64,000 nucleotides of DNA from Actinokineospora fastidiosa (GTDB lineage Bacteria > Actinomycetota > Actinomycetes > Mycobacteriales > Pseudonocardiaceae): positions 868,001 to 932,000 of the forward strand of contig NZ_BMRB01000001.1 of the NCBI RefSeq assembly GCF_014648415.1. Reading direction: 5' to 3'. This document shows, in pieces, positions 33,004 through 41,158 of the stretch (position 1 is the stretch's first letter; each line of letters starts with the position of its first letter). Position numbers and translations under genes: made by a program. The notes under the pieces are model-generated. The model was not told where the DNA came from and did not search any database. It saw only the letters and a program-made list of their open reading frames with translations.

Positions 33004-33658
33004 CGATCGCGGCCGCCGCGGCCACCACGCGCGGGCCGACGAGGTCGGGGTCCAGCGGCTCGAAGGTCACCACGCCGACGCTGGCCCGCAGCCCGGGCAC
33101 CCCGCGCACGGGCGCGGCCACGCCGTGCGCGCTGGGCTGCAGCTCGCCCACGGTGGTCACCCACTGCGGGCCCTCGTTGCGCAGGCCGATCGCCTTGCCC
33201 GCGGCGCCCTTGTGCAGGGCGTGGCGGGTCCCGACGCGGTAGGCGACGTGGTAGGCCGTCCACGACGGCTCCACCACCGCCACGGCCTGCGCCTCGTCGC
33301 CGTCGGCCACGGTCAGGTGCGCGGTCGCGCCGACGCCCTCGGCCAGCTCCCGCAGCGCGGGCAGCGCGGCCACCCGCAGCTGCGGGGCGACCTTCGCGGC
33401 GAGCTGGAGCAGGCCGAGGCCGAGGCGGACCCTGGAGCCCTCCCGGCGCACCAGGCCGCGGGTCTGCAGCGGCACCAGCAGCCGGTAGACCGCCGCCCGG
33501 CTGGCGCCGATGGCCATGGCGAGGTCGCTGATCGTCGGCGCCTCGGTGTCGGCGTCGGCCACGGCCTGCAGCAGCGCAAGGCCGCGGTCGAGCGTCAGCG
33601 AGCTCTCCTTGCCCGCCGGGTTCGACGGGCGCGGCGCCGACGACCGGATGCCGGGCAC
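32987..33658 (-). CDS. IclR family transcriptional regulator
   Basis: Repressor/activator of 223 residues. An N-terminal winged helix-turn-helix (about 20-75: LDRGLALLQAV, TISDLAMAIGASRAAVYRLLVPL) is followed by a C-terminal IclR effector domain. It lies one base after fahA on the same strand and so belongs to the homogentisate operon. The IclR family often uses aromatic catabolites as ligands, so it probably controls hmgA and the fahA operon through the palindrome at 35735-35751. GTG start at 33658. Confidence 0.88.
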   Translation of the reverse strand: MPGIRSSAPRPSNPAGKESSLTLDRGLALLQAVADADTEAPTISDLAMAIGASRAAVYRLLVPLQTRGLVRREGSRVRLGLGLLQLAAKVAPQLRVAALPALRELAEGVGATAHLTVADGDEAQAVAVVEPSWTAYHVAYRVGTRHALHKGAAGKAIGLRNEGPQWVTTVGELQPSAHGVAAPVRGVPGLRASVGVVTFEPLDPDLVGPRVVAAAAAIAMALR

Positions 33659-33659
33659 G

Positions 33660-34832
33660 TTAACCAGCCGCCACGACGGTGCCGGTGACCTCGGACAGGC
33701 CGACGACGGAGCCGTCGGGCCCGGGGGCGGTCGCCGTGATCGTCACCGTGTCGCCGTCCTCGAGGAACGTGCGCTTCTCCCCGCCCACCGCGACCGGCTC
33801 GGTGCCGTTCCAGCTGAGCTCCAGGAACGAGCCCCGCTGGTCCTTCTCCGGGCCGGAGACGGTGCCCGAGGCGAACAGGTCGCCCGGGCGCACGGTCGCG
33901 CCGTTGACGGTCATGTGGGCCAGCTGCTGGGCGAAGGAGTACGCCATCGTGCGGAACGGCGGCCGGGACACGACCGTGCCGTTCCAGACCACCTCGATGG
34001 CGATGTCCAGGCCCCACGGCTGGTCCTCGACCAGGTAGTCCAGCAGCTTCCCGGACGCGTTCACCGGCACCCGCGCCGCGGCGAAGGCCTCGAGCGGGGT
34101 GATCCACGCGCCGACGGACGTGGCGAACGACTTGCCGAGGAACGGGCCGAGCGGCACGTACTCCCAGGCCTGGATGTCGCGCGCGGACCAGTCGTTGACC
34201 GTGACCAGGCCGAAGACGTGGTCGGGCGCGGCGCTCGCGGACACCCGGCCCGCGACCGCGCCGCCGCAGACGAAGCCGATCTCGGCCTCGATGTCCAGCC
34301 GCACGCTGGGGCCGAACACCGGCCCGTCCTCCCCGGCGCGCTGGCCGTGCGGGCGCACGATGTCGGTGCCGGAGACGTAGACCGTGCCCGCGCGGCCGTG
34401 GTAGCCGACCGGCAGGTGCGTCCAGTTCGGCAGCAGCGGCTCGGCGTTCGGCCGGAACATCCGGCCGACGTTCTCGGCGTGGTCGCGCGAGGAGTAGAAG
34501 TCCACGTAGTCGGCGACGGTGAAGGGCATCCGCGCGGTGTCGACCGGCACCAGGGCGGCGCCCTCCGGCGCGGTCCCGGCCGTCACCAGCTCACGGACCC
34601 GGGCGCGCACGCGCTTCCACTCGGCCGGGCCCGCCGCCAGGAGGGCGTCGAGGTTCGGCGCGGTCAGCAGCGGGCGCAGGTCGTCGTCGAAGGCCGCGGC
34701 CAGCGGGCCGAGCGGCAGGGCGCGATCGCCCACCCGCACGGCGACGCCCTCGGCGACCACGCCGTAGGGCAGCGTCTGCGGGCCGAACGGCTTGTCGGCG
34801 GCGAACGCGGGGTCGTCGATCCAGCTCGTCAC
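33660..34832 (-). CDS. fahA: Fumarylacetoacetase
   Basis: Enzyme of 390 residues that hydrolyses fumarylacetoacetate to fumarate and acetoacetate, the last step of tyrosine/homogentisate breakdown. Features: N-terminal SH3-like domain (1-110), then the catalytic FAH fold with YVDFYSSRDHAENVGRMFR (Asp and His), RLDIEAEIGFVCGG (Glu ligands), NDWSARDIQAWEYVPLGPFLGKSF and SGTVSGPE. The maleylacetoacetate isomerase that normally acts before it is not in the window. GTG 34832 overlaps the stop of the upstream gene (GTGA). Confidence 0.95.
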   Translation of the reverse strand: MTSWIDDPAFAADKPFGPQTLPYGVVAEGVAVRVGDRALPLGPLAAAFDDDLRPLLTAPNLDALLAAGPAEWKRVRARVRELVTAGTAPEGAALVPVDTARMPFTVADYVDFYSSRDHAENVGRMFRPNAEPLLPNWTHLPVGYHGRAGTVYVSGTDIVRPHGQRAGEDGPVFGPSVRLDIEAEIGFVCGGAVAGRVSASAAPDHVFGLVTVNDWSARDIQAWEYVPLGPFLGKSFATSVGAWITPLEAFAAARVPVNASGKLLDYLVEDQPWGLDIAIEVVWNGTVVSRPPFRTMAYSFAQQLAHMTVNGATVRPGDLFASGTVSGPEKDQRGSFLELSWNGTEPVAVGGEKRTFLEDGDTVTITATAPGPDGSVVGLSEVTGTVVAAG

Positions 34833-35695
34833 AGCAGGCCCAGCCCTTCCAGGTCCTCGATCGGCTCAGACAGCGAACACGAGCCGTACGAGCCGAACAC
34901 CGCCCGCACCGCGTGCGCTGCCTGGTCGGACAGCGCGGCGGCCTCCTCGGCCAGCTTCGCGCCGTCGGTCTCGCTCAGCGCCTCCCGCACGTCGCCGCCG
35001 GAGAGCAGCCGGGCGGTGGCGATCAGCAGGTTGAGGAAGCCGTGATGGGTGAAGCCCGTGGCGTCCTCGGTGTGCCGCACGGCGTTGTGCAGGCCCGCCG
35101 TCGCCTTGAACGAGGCCTCGCCTGCGCCGATCACCGCCAGGAAGTCGGCGACCTCGTCCACGCTGGGGAACGCCTCGCGGCTCAGCCCGCCGCAGCGGAT
35201 CTTCGGCCAGCTGCCGTGCTCCACCACCCTGCGGATGCCGTCGAGCCACTCCGGGCCGCCGCGGCGCGGCTCGACCACCCGGATGACGTCCTCGGGCACG
35301 AACTCGTTCACCCGCTCCAGCCACACGTCGTCGACGTCGGCGGGGGCGGGCATCTCGACCATGCGCAGCGCCAGCAGCTCGGCGCGCGACTCCACGATCG
35401 ACAGGGCCTTGGGCACCCCGCCCAGACCGGTGTCGATGACCAGCGACAGCGCCACGGGCTTGACCGGCTTCGCCTTGATCAGCTCGGTGATCAGCTCGGG
35501 CAGTCGCGAGGCCGGGCAGAGGAACACGCCCATCAGCGCGGCGTGCTCGCCCTCCCGTCCTCCCAGGTGCAGGCGCACCGCGTCGGGCATCGCCGCGCTG
35601 CCCGGTGGGAACAGGGCGGCGTCGTCCACCAGCCGCGTGAACAGGGGCGGGATGCCACGAGGACCGGGCGCAGGGAGAGGAACGGCACTTGACAC
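34829..35695 (-). CDS. Uncharacterised protein of the homogentisate operon
   Basis: Protein of about 288 residues if GTG 35695 is the start; the frame is open further to 35776, but that would run through the operator. No motif of a known enzyme was recognised. Conserved-looking stretches are LVDDAALFPPGSAAMPDAVRLH, GVFLCPASRLPEL, CGGLSREAFPSVDEVADFL and FKATAGLHNAVRHT. Alternating strands and helices suggest an alpha/beta barrel. Coupled by GTGA to fahA and divergent from hmgA, so a part in aromatic catabolism is inferred, perhaps the missing isomerase or an accessory step. Confidence 0.75.
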   Translation of the reverse strand: MSSAVPLPAPGPRGIPPLFTRLVDDAALFPPGSAAMPDAVRLHLGGREGEHAALMGVFLCPASRLPELITELIKAKPVKPVALSLVIDTGLGGVPKALSIVESRAELLALRMVEMPAPADVDDVWLERVNEFVPEDVIRVVEPRRGGPEWLDGIRRVVEHGSWPKIRCGGLSREAFPSVDEVADFLAVIGAGEASFKATAGLHNAVRHTEDATGFTHHGFLNLLIATARLLSGGDVREALSETDGAKLAEEAAALSDQAAHAVRAVFGSYGSCSLSEPIEDLEGLGLL

Positions 35696-35734
35696 GCCTG
35701 ACACGCTAATAGCGTACCGGCAACTGAACAAAGA

Positions 35735-35751
35735 TGTCCGCACAACGGACA
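35735..35751. promoter_or_regulatory. Perfect palindrome between hmgA and fahA operon, probable IclR site
   Basis: TGTCCG-CACAA-CGGACA is a perfect 6-bp inverted repeat ending 24 bases before the hmgA ATG. TTGACA at 35689-35694 with TAGCGT at 35710-35715 could be the hmgA promoter (15-base spacer), which would place the palindrome just downstream of transcription start, a repressing position. The regulator is likely the IclR protein of the divergent operon. Confidence 0.6.
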
Positions 35752-35774
35752 CTGTGGGGACACCCGGAGGAGCC

Positions 35775-36950
35775 ATGCCCTACTACCGCCAGGTCGGTGA
35801 GATTCCGCCGAAAAGGCACACCCAGTTCCGCTCTCCGGAGGGACGGCTCTACGCCGAGGAGCTGATGGGGGTGGAGGGCTTCTCATCGGACTCGGCGCTG
35901 CTCTACCACCGCCACCTGCCGACGGCGATCGTCGACGCGCAGGTCGTCGAGGACTTCCGCGGCCCGCTGACGCCGAACCACCCGCTCAAGCCCCGGCACT
36001 TCCGCACCCAGGACCTGAAGTTCACCGCCGACGCCGACGCCGTGTCCGGCAGGCGGACGCTGTTCGGCAACGCCGACGTGGTGATCGGCTTCGTCGTGGC
36101 GACCCAGCCGAGCCCGCTCTACCGCAACGCGGTCGGCGACGAGCTGTTCTACGTCCAGGGCGGCTCCGGCACGATCGAGACGATCTACGGCGCGCTGCGC
36201 GTCGCCGACGGCGACTACGTCGTCCTACCGACCTCCACGACCTACCGCGTGGTGCCGGACGGCGAGCTGCGGCTCTACATCATCGAGGCGTCCGGGCACG
36301 TGGGCCCGCCGCGGCGGTACCTGTCGACCAAGGGCCAGTTCCTGGAGCACGCGCCGTACTGCGAGCGCGACCTGCGGGGCCCGTCGGAGCCGATGCTGGC
36401 CGACGGCGAGGACGTCGACGTGCTGGTCCGCCACCGCGCGGGCCTGACCCGCTACACCTACGCCAACCACCCGTTCGACGTGGTCGGCTGGGACGGCTGC
36501 CTGTACCCGTGGGTGTTCAACATCCGCGACTTCGAGCCGATCACCGGGCGCGTGCACCAGCCGCCGCCGGTGCACCAGACGTTCGAGGGGCCGAACTTCG
36601 TGGTGTGCTCGTTCGTCCCGCGCAAGGTCGACTACCACCCGCTGGCCGTCCCGGTGCCGTACAACCACGCGAACGTCGACTCCGACGAGCTGATGTTCTA
36701 CGTCGGCGGCGACTACGAGGCCCGCAAGGGCTCGGGCATCGGCATCGGCTCGCTGTCGCTGCACCCCGGCGGGTTCACCCACGGCCCGCAGCCGGGCGCG
36801 GCCGAGGCGTCGCTGGGCGCGGAGCGCTTCGACGAGACCGCGGTCATGGTCGACACTTTCCGCCCGCTCGACCTCGGCGAGGCCGCCGTGGACAGCGAGG
36901 ACCCGCGCTACGCGTGGTCGTGGAGCCGCCGCGGACCCGATTGGTCGTGA
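35775..36950 (+). CDS. hmgA: Homogentisate 1,2-dioxygenase
   Basis: Fe(II) ring-cleaving dioxygenase of 391 residues that opens homogentisate to maleylacetoacetate in tyrosine catabolism. Cupin fold; iron-binding region in the C-terminal part: FVVCSFVPRKVDYHPLAVPVPYNHANVDSDELMFYVGGDY (His, Glu) and LHPGGFTHGPQPG (His). The N-terminus MPYYRQVGEIPPKRHTQFR is characteristic. GGAGGAG lies 3-9 bases before the ATG. Divergent from the fahA operon; likely under IclR control. Confidence 0.94.
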   Translation: MPYYRQVGEIPPKRHTQFRSPEGRLYAEELMGVEGFSSDSALLYHRHLPTAIVDAQVVEDFRGPLTPNHPLKPRHFRTQDLKFTADADAVSGRRTLFGNADVVIGFVVATQPSPLYRNAVGDELFYVQGGSGTIETIYGALRVADGDYVVLPTSTTYRVVPDGELRLYIIEASGHVGPPRRYLSTKGQFLEHAPYCERDLRGPSEPMLADGEDVDVLVRHRAGLTRYTYANHPFDVVGWDGCLYPWVFNIRDFEPITGRVHQPPPVHQTFEGPNFVVCSFVPRKVDYHPLAVPVPYNHANVDSDELMFYVGGDYEARKGSGIGIGSLSLHPGGFTHGPQPGAAEASLGAERFDETAVMVDTFRPLDLGEAAVDSEDPRYAWSWSRRGPDWS

Positions 36951-37007
36951 GGGTCGTCATCCCGGCCTCCCCGGACGCATACTGTCGCGGTACCCGGGGA
37001 GGCCGAG

Positions 37008-37550
37008 ATGTCCAGCCACGCACGCGCACTGGCCGATCCATGGGGCCTGCTCCTGGCCGGGTGCGCCGCCGCGGTGGGCGTCGCCATCCACCTGCCCGCG
37101 GTGGCGACGGTGCTGGTCGGGGTGGCGGTGTGGGTGGGCCGCGCACTGGTCCCGTACCTGCTGGGCCGGATGGCCGACGACCCGGCGCCCCCGGATGTCG
37201 AGGCGGGCTCGCCGGAGGCCCTCTGGCTGGACCGGGCCATCGACGCCGAGGCCGACTTCGACTCCCTGGTCCTGGAAGGCCCCCTCCTGGCCGCCCGCGC
37301 CGCCGTCGAGGAGACCGTCACCGCCCTCTACGCCATAGCCGAGACCGCCACCGCCCTCCGCCGAGGCGGCGCCGACCCCACCGACGACCTGACCGTCCTG
37401 GAATGGGCGACCCGCGAACTCCAGGACGTCGTCTCCCACATCGCGGGACTGCCCACCCTGGAAGACGCAGGCGGTGGGGAGATCGCGGAACTGATCGCCC
37501 GGTTGGAAGAAACCCGCCAGACGGTCGTCGAGCCGTCCCAGGTGCCCTGA
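37008..37550 (+). CDS. Uncharacterised membrane protein with helical tail
   Basis: Protein of 180 residues. Two adjacent hydrophobic helices at about 14-28 and 31-54 are followed by an acidic, alpha-helical cytoplasmic region (ADDPAPPDVEAGSPEALWLDR, LAARAAVEETVTALYAIAETATALRRG). No family recognised. Codon use matches neighbours. It is separated from hmgA by 57 bases and may be its operon partner, though no functional link is evident. ATG 37008, with GAGG 6-9 bases upstream. Confidence 0.6.
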   Translation: MSSHARALADPWGLLLAGCAAAVGVAIHLPAVATVLVGVAVWVGRALVPYLLGRMADDPAPPDVEAGSPEALWLDRAIDAEADFDSLVLEGPLLAARAAVEETVTALYAIAETATALRRGGADPTDDLTVLEWATRELQDVVSHIAGLPTLEDAGGGEIAELIARLEETRQTVVEPSQVP

Positions 37551-37558
37551 GCCCGGCC

Positions 37559-38338
37559 TCACGCAGGCCGCCACTCCCCGCACCCGTCACTGGTGAAGGC
37601 GTAGTCACTGGCGCGAATGGTCACCTGCACCCGCTTGGCCGAACCGATGAAGTTGTTGTCGATGATCTCGCCATTGCGGTCCTGCCGCTCCCAGTAGCAG
37701 TTCGCGATGTCCCCCTCGATCGCGTAGGTACCGGGGGCGACCTCCTCCCCTACCCGATAGACGCCCGAGCCGAAGAGCCGCTTGGCCGCCCGCAGATCGG
37801 CGTCCTCCTTGCTCTTCTTGATCGCGGCCGTCACTTGTTTCGCGGCCGGGTGGTTCGGGCACAGCAGCAGCGCACCAGAGATCTCGGCCATCTCCTCGGG
37901 GGTGAAGGAGTCGTACGAGGACGAGTACTCGTAGTCCTCGCTCAGGGCGACGCACCGCTCATACAGCAAGTCCAAGTCTTCCGGCTGGTCGTAGCCCGCG
38001 GTCTTCAATGCCTTCTGCTCGGCGGCACCGAGAGGCGCCTCGTTCCGGCTCGCCGAACAGTCACTCCACCCCTGTTCCCAGATCGGCACGAAGTCCTTGG
38101 CGGTCGAGACCGTGTACAGGTTCTGGGTGCCACCCGCCAAGCACACGATCTGCACGGTCGGCTTCGAAGGGACCGTCGTGGTTGTGGTGGTCGTCGTGAC
38201 CAGACTCGTCGTTGTCGTCGTGCTGGTTGTCGTCACCGGCACAAGCCCTTGCGCCGCGTCAGGGTCTGACGAGCAGCCGGAAACCGCGATGGACAGAAAG
38301 CAACCTGTCGTCAGGATCGTTCGCACGGATTTGTCCAC
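37559..38338 (-). CDS. Lipoprotein with Thr-rich linker
   Basis: Protein of 259 residues, lipid-anchored at the outer face of the membrane. The lipobox is in SIAVSGCSSD (Cys22). A long Thr/Val linker (about 36-56) and a central helical region follow (YERCVALSEDYEYSSSYDSF). The C-terminal beta domain begins VGEEVAPGTYAIEGDIANCYWERQD; this GTY element is common in actinobacterial secreted proteins. Codon use is slightly less GC-rich in the linker and centre than neighbouring genes. Function unknown. GTG start at 38338. Confidence 0.72.
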   Translation of the reverse strand: MDKSVRTILTTGCFLSIAVSGCSSDPDAAQGLVPVTTTSTTTTTSLVTTTTTTTTVPSKPTVQIVCLAGGTQNLYTVSTAKDFVPIWEQGWSDCSASRNEAPLGAAEQKALKTAGYDQPEDLDLLYERCVALSEDYEYSSSYDSFTPEEMAEISGALLLCPNHPAAKQVTAAIKKSKEDADLRAAKRLFGSGVYRVGEEVAPGTYAIEGDIANCYWERQDRNGEIIDNNFIGSAKRVQVTIRASDYAFTSDGCGEWRPA

Positions 38339-38419
38339 TGGGATTCCTCTCGCCCGGCGCTGGCACGAGAGTGAGTCGAGCGGACTTGGCGCGCGTTACG
38401 CGTGAGCTCGATTGCGGAA

Positions 38420-39190
38420 TCAGCGCTGGGCGGCGAGGAAGGGGCAGCCGACTAGTTTGCGGAGTTCCAGGCCCAGTTCCTCGTTCGTGCGCACCGGCCG
38501 GGTGAAGGCGAGGCGGACGTCGTGGTCGGCGTGGGGGGATTCGACGCGGAGGCGGAGGCCGTAGCGGTCCAGACCGAGGGGGCGGACGTGGCCGCCGCGG
38601 AGTTCGTCGGGGAGGTGGCGGGTGAGGGCGCCGACGACGTCGGTGTGGGAGAGCTCGAGGTGGCGGAGCCAGGCGGCCTCGTGGGCGGCGAACGGGTCCG
38701 GGGTGGCGGTGGTGAAGGCAGGCACCGGGATGGGGTGGGTGCCCTCGGCGTCGGCCAGGACCAGGGCGGCGGGGGCCAGGTGCAGGAGGGCGGCGCCGTG
38801 GCCGACGTCCAGCAGGCGCGGGTCGGGGCGCTGTTCGGCGATCGTCAAGGCGAGGGCGCGGGCCTCGTCGTCGCTGATCGCGCGGAGCCAGCCGCTGATC
38901 CACAGCAGGCCGCGGACCGGCTCGCGGAGGGGGACGGGGGCGGCGTCGGTCAGTTCGACCATCGTGGCGAGCTCGCCGCGCGGGGCCTGCCAGGCGGTGG
39001 CGACGACGGGGTGGTCGGCGGCGAGCAGCACGGAGACGCCGCCGTCGGGGTGGACGTGGTGCAGGACGGGGGTGATCCGCTCGTCGGACACCGACGGGGA
39101 CAGCGTGGCGCGGCCGCCGATGGCGGCGATGGTGCGGGCCCGCTCCGCCGGGGACGGGGCGGGCGGACGCGGCGCGGTGGGGTCGGTCAC
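38420..39190 (-). CDS. DUF2470 domain protein, iron-regulated
   Basis: Protein of 256 residues with a split-barrel-like N-terminal part (VLHHVHPDGGVSVLLAADHPVVATAW, RGLLWISGWL) and a C-terminal DUF2470 domain (AAWLRHLELSHTDVVGALTRHL, HVRPLGLDRYGLRLRVE, DVRLAFTRPV). This architecture resembles HugZ/HutZ-type haem-handling proteins; DUF2470 forms their C-terminus. The haem His is not certain here. An IdeR/DmdR-type iron box lies 16-32 bases upstream of the GTG start at 39190, so expression under iron limitation is expected. Role in haem iron release is inferred. Confidence 0.82.
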   Translation of the reverse strand: MTDPTAPRPPAPSPAERARTIAAIGGRATLSPSVSDERITPVLHHVHPDGGVSVLLAADHPVVATAWQAPRGELATMVELTDAAPVPLREPVRGLLWISGWLRAISDDEARALALTIAEQRPDPRLLDVGHGAALLHLAPAALVLADAEGTHPIPVPAFTTATPDPFAAHEAAWLRHLELSHTDVVGALTRHLPDELRGGHVRPLGLDRYGLRLRVESPHADHDVRLAFTRPVRTNEELGLELRKLVGCPFLAAQR

Positions 39191-39205
39191 CTGTCCACCT
39201 CCTAC

Positions 39206-39222
39206 TTAGGTCACCCTAACTT
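39206..39222. promoter_or_regulatory. IdeR/DmdR-like iron box
   Basis: TTAGGTCACCCTAACTT matches the first 17 positions of the iron-box consensus TTAGGTTAGGCTAACCTAA at 13. It sits just upstream of the DUF2470 gene, overlapping its likely promoter, which fits iron-dependent repression. Confidence 0.6.
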
Positions 39223-39291
39223 GCTCGCGGGTCGGGTGGAAGACCGCTCCCCCGAAGTGGTTACGCTGCCGATCTGTTCGAGGGAGGACTT

Positions 39292-39357
39292 GTGAGCGAA
39301 CCACCCGCGCGGCGGCCCCGCAAGCGCCGTCCCGGAACCCGCGAGGAGGGGCTGTGA
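39292..39357 (+). CDS. Basic 21-residue ORF coupled to the next gene
   Basis: GTG 39292 is preceded by GGGAGGA, and the frame encodes M-S-E-P-P-A-R-R-P-R-K-R-R-P-G then T-R-E-E-G-L, stopping at a TGA that overlaps the next gene's GTG (39354). Its own codons contain the GAGGAGGGG used by that gene. It may be a leader peptide that sets translation of the downstream membrane protein. Expression is not proven. Confidence 0.4.
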   Translation: MSEPPARRPRKRRPGTREEGL

Positions 39358-40406
39358 GCGAGGTCCCCGCCGCCGAGCCGCCCACCGACGGCGTCGCGCT
39401 GGACGACCCGGCGACCGCGCGGGCCCTGCGCGGGCTGCGGTTGCCGCTGGTCACGCTGCCGGTGGCGGCCGCGGTGTTCGGGGTCCCGGCGATCCTGCTC
39501 AGCGGGCTCGCCAGCGCCCTGCTGACGATCGCGGCGCTGGCGTTCGTGATCGGCACGCTGATCGTCATCGCCACGACCGGGTTCTGGATCGGCCCCGCGA
39601 CCAAGCTGCTGCGCACGCGGCCGTGGCGCCCCGCGCGCGTCCGCGTGTACCGGGCGCTCAAGGGCCTGCCGCGCACGCCGCTGCGGCTGCGGGAGCCGGA
39701 CGGCACTACCGTCGACCTGCTCGCCCCCGCCCTGTCCTGGTCGGCCCAGCAGGTGCTCGCGCGCACCGGGGCGGTCTGGATCGTCGGCCCGGACGAGCGC
39801 GGCTGGGCGGCCATCCGCTCCCCCGGGCTCGCGCTGCCCCTGGGCCAGGCCCGCGTCGCCGACATCGACGTCGGCGCGGGCTACCAGATCAGCCCCGTGC
39901 AGGCCAGCCCCAGGAGCGCGACCACCGCCGCGGAGGACGCCGTGCTCGCCCGGGCGATCGCCGGGCCGCGCAGGCGCTCGCGGACCGACCTGGTGGCGCC
40001 AGCGCTGCTCTTGGCGTTCGCGGTGTTCGTGCTGGTCGACCTGCTGCGCCGGGGTGTGGCGGGACGCGCGGAGCTGCTGGTCGGCCTCATCGCGGCGACC
40101 GCGCTGATCGTGGGGCTGCTGGCCTGGCGCGTCCACCGGCTGCGGCACTGGGGCACCGTCCAGCGCCTGCTGTCCGCTGGCCCGTGGACGCGCGTGCCCG
40201 CCACGCTCGCCGAGGACAGGGCGACAGCCGAGGTCAAGCTCCCCGACGGCCGCACCGCCACCGTCCGGTTCCACCGGCCGAGCCAGGCGCTGCTGGCCAA
40301 CATCGCCGCGACCGGCCAGCTGTGGACGGCGGGCCCGCCCGCCGAGGGCCCGGTCGCGGTCGGCCTGCCGGGCTACCCCTTCCTGGCCGTGGCGCGGATC
40401 GGATGA
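39354..40406 (+). CDS. Uncharacterised multi-pass membrane protein
   Basis: Protein of 350 residues. Two helices at about 30-80 (LPLVTLPVAAAVFGVPAILL, IAALAFVIGTLIVIATTGFW) are followed by a mixed cytoplasmic domain (100-200), two more helices (about 214-230, 240-258), and a C-terminal domain (RVPATLAEDRATAEVKLPDG). No family recognised; it looks like actinobacterial proteins with repeated DUF-type beta domains between helix pairs. GAGGAGG lies about 6 bases before GTG 39354. ATGA overlap couples it to the CPBP protease gene. Confidence 0.68.
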   Translation: MSEVPAAEPPTDGVALDDPATARALRGLRLPLVTLPVAAAVFGVPAILLSGLASALLTIAALAFVIGTLIVIATTGFWIGPATKLLRTRPWRPARVRVYRALKGLPRTPLRLREPDGTTVDLLAPALSWSAQQVLARTGAVWIVGPDERGWAAIRSPGLALPLGQARVADIDVGAGYQISPVQASPRSATTAAEDAVLARAIAGPRRRSRTDLVAPALLLAFAVFVLVDLLRRGVAGRAELLVGLIAATALIVGLLAWRVHRLRHWGTVQRLLSAGPWTRVPATLAEDRATAEVKLPDGRTATVRFHRPSQALLANIAATGQLWTAGPPAEGPVAVGLPGYPFLAVARIG

Positions 40407-41158
40407 GCGCTCCGTCCGAGCGCGCGGTGATCCGGCTCGAGCTCGTCGTCGTCTTCGCGATGACGCTCGGGCTCGCCGGGCTGAGCAGCCTGCTGACCCT
40501 GATCGACGCCCTGCTGGCGCCCACCCCGATCAGCGACCAGACGATCGCCATCAACGTGCCGCTGGCCCGCGCGGGCGTCATCGACTTCCTCAAGCAGCTC
40601 ATCGCCGTGATCAGGCTGCTGGCGTGGGGCGCGCTCGGCGCGTACCTGCTCTACCGGGCGGGCATGAAGCTGGCCGCCGTCGGCCTCGACGGCACGCGCA
40701 AGGGCCGCGACACCGCGCTCGGCGTGGGCCTCGCCGCGCTCATCGGGATCCCCGGGCTGGCGTTCTACCTGGCCGCGCACGCCGCGGGCATGAACCTGGC
40801 GGTGGCGCCGTCCACGCTGGACGACACCTGGTGGCGGCCGATCGCGCTGGTGCTGCTGGCCGTCGGCAACGCCTGGGCCGAGGAGGTCCTGGTCGTCGGC
40901 TACCTGATCACCCGGCTGCGGCACCTCGGCATGTCCGAGACCGCCGCGCTGCTGGTCTCGGCGGTGGTGCGCGGGTCGTACCACCTCTACCAGGGGTTCG
41001 GCGGCTTCGTGGGCAACGTCGTCATGGGGCTGGTGTTCGGGCGCGTGTGGCAGCGCACCAACCGGCTGTGGCCGCTGGTCATCGCGCACACGCTGCTGGA
41101 CGTGGTCGCCTTCGTCGGTTACGCGCTGCTGCGCGACCGGGTCAGCTGGCTGCCCTAG
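40403..41158 (+). CDS. CPBP intramembrane metalloprotease homologue
   Basis: Membrane protein of 251 residues with about eight helices, matching the Abi/CPBP (CAAX-protease-like) family. Motif 1 reads AEEVLVVGYL: the two catalytic Glu are kept but the usual Arg of EExxxR is Val. Motif 2 is VVRGSYHLYQG (His) and motif 3 VIAHTLLDVV (His). So metal-binding residues are present with an altered motif 1. Bacterial members act in prenyl-protein processing-like cleavage or bacteriocin immunity; role here unknown. Coupled to the upstream membrane protein; convergent end overlaps the SUFU gene by 17 bases. Confidence 0.82.
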   Translation: MSAPSERAVIRLELVVVFAMTLGLAGLSSLLTLIDALLAPTPISDQTIAINVPLARAGVIDFLKQLIAVIRLLAWGALGAYLLYRAGMKLAAVGLDGTRKGRDTALGVGLAALIGIPGLAFYLAAHAAGMNLAVAPSTLDDTWWRPIALVLLAVGNAWAEEVLVVGYLITRLRHLGMSETAALLVSAVVRGSYHLYQGFGGFVGNVVMGLVFGRVWQRTNRLWPLVIAHTLLDVVAFVGYALLRDRVSWLP

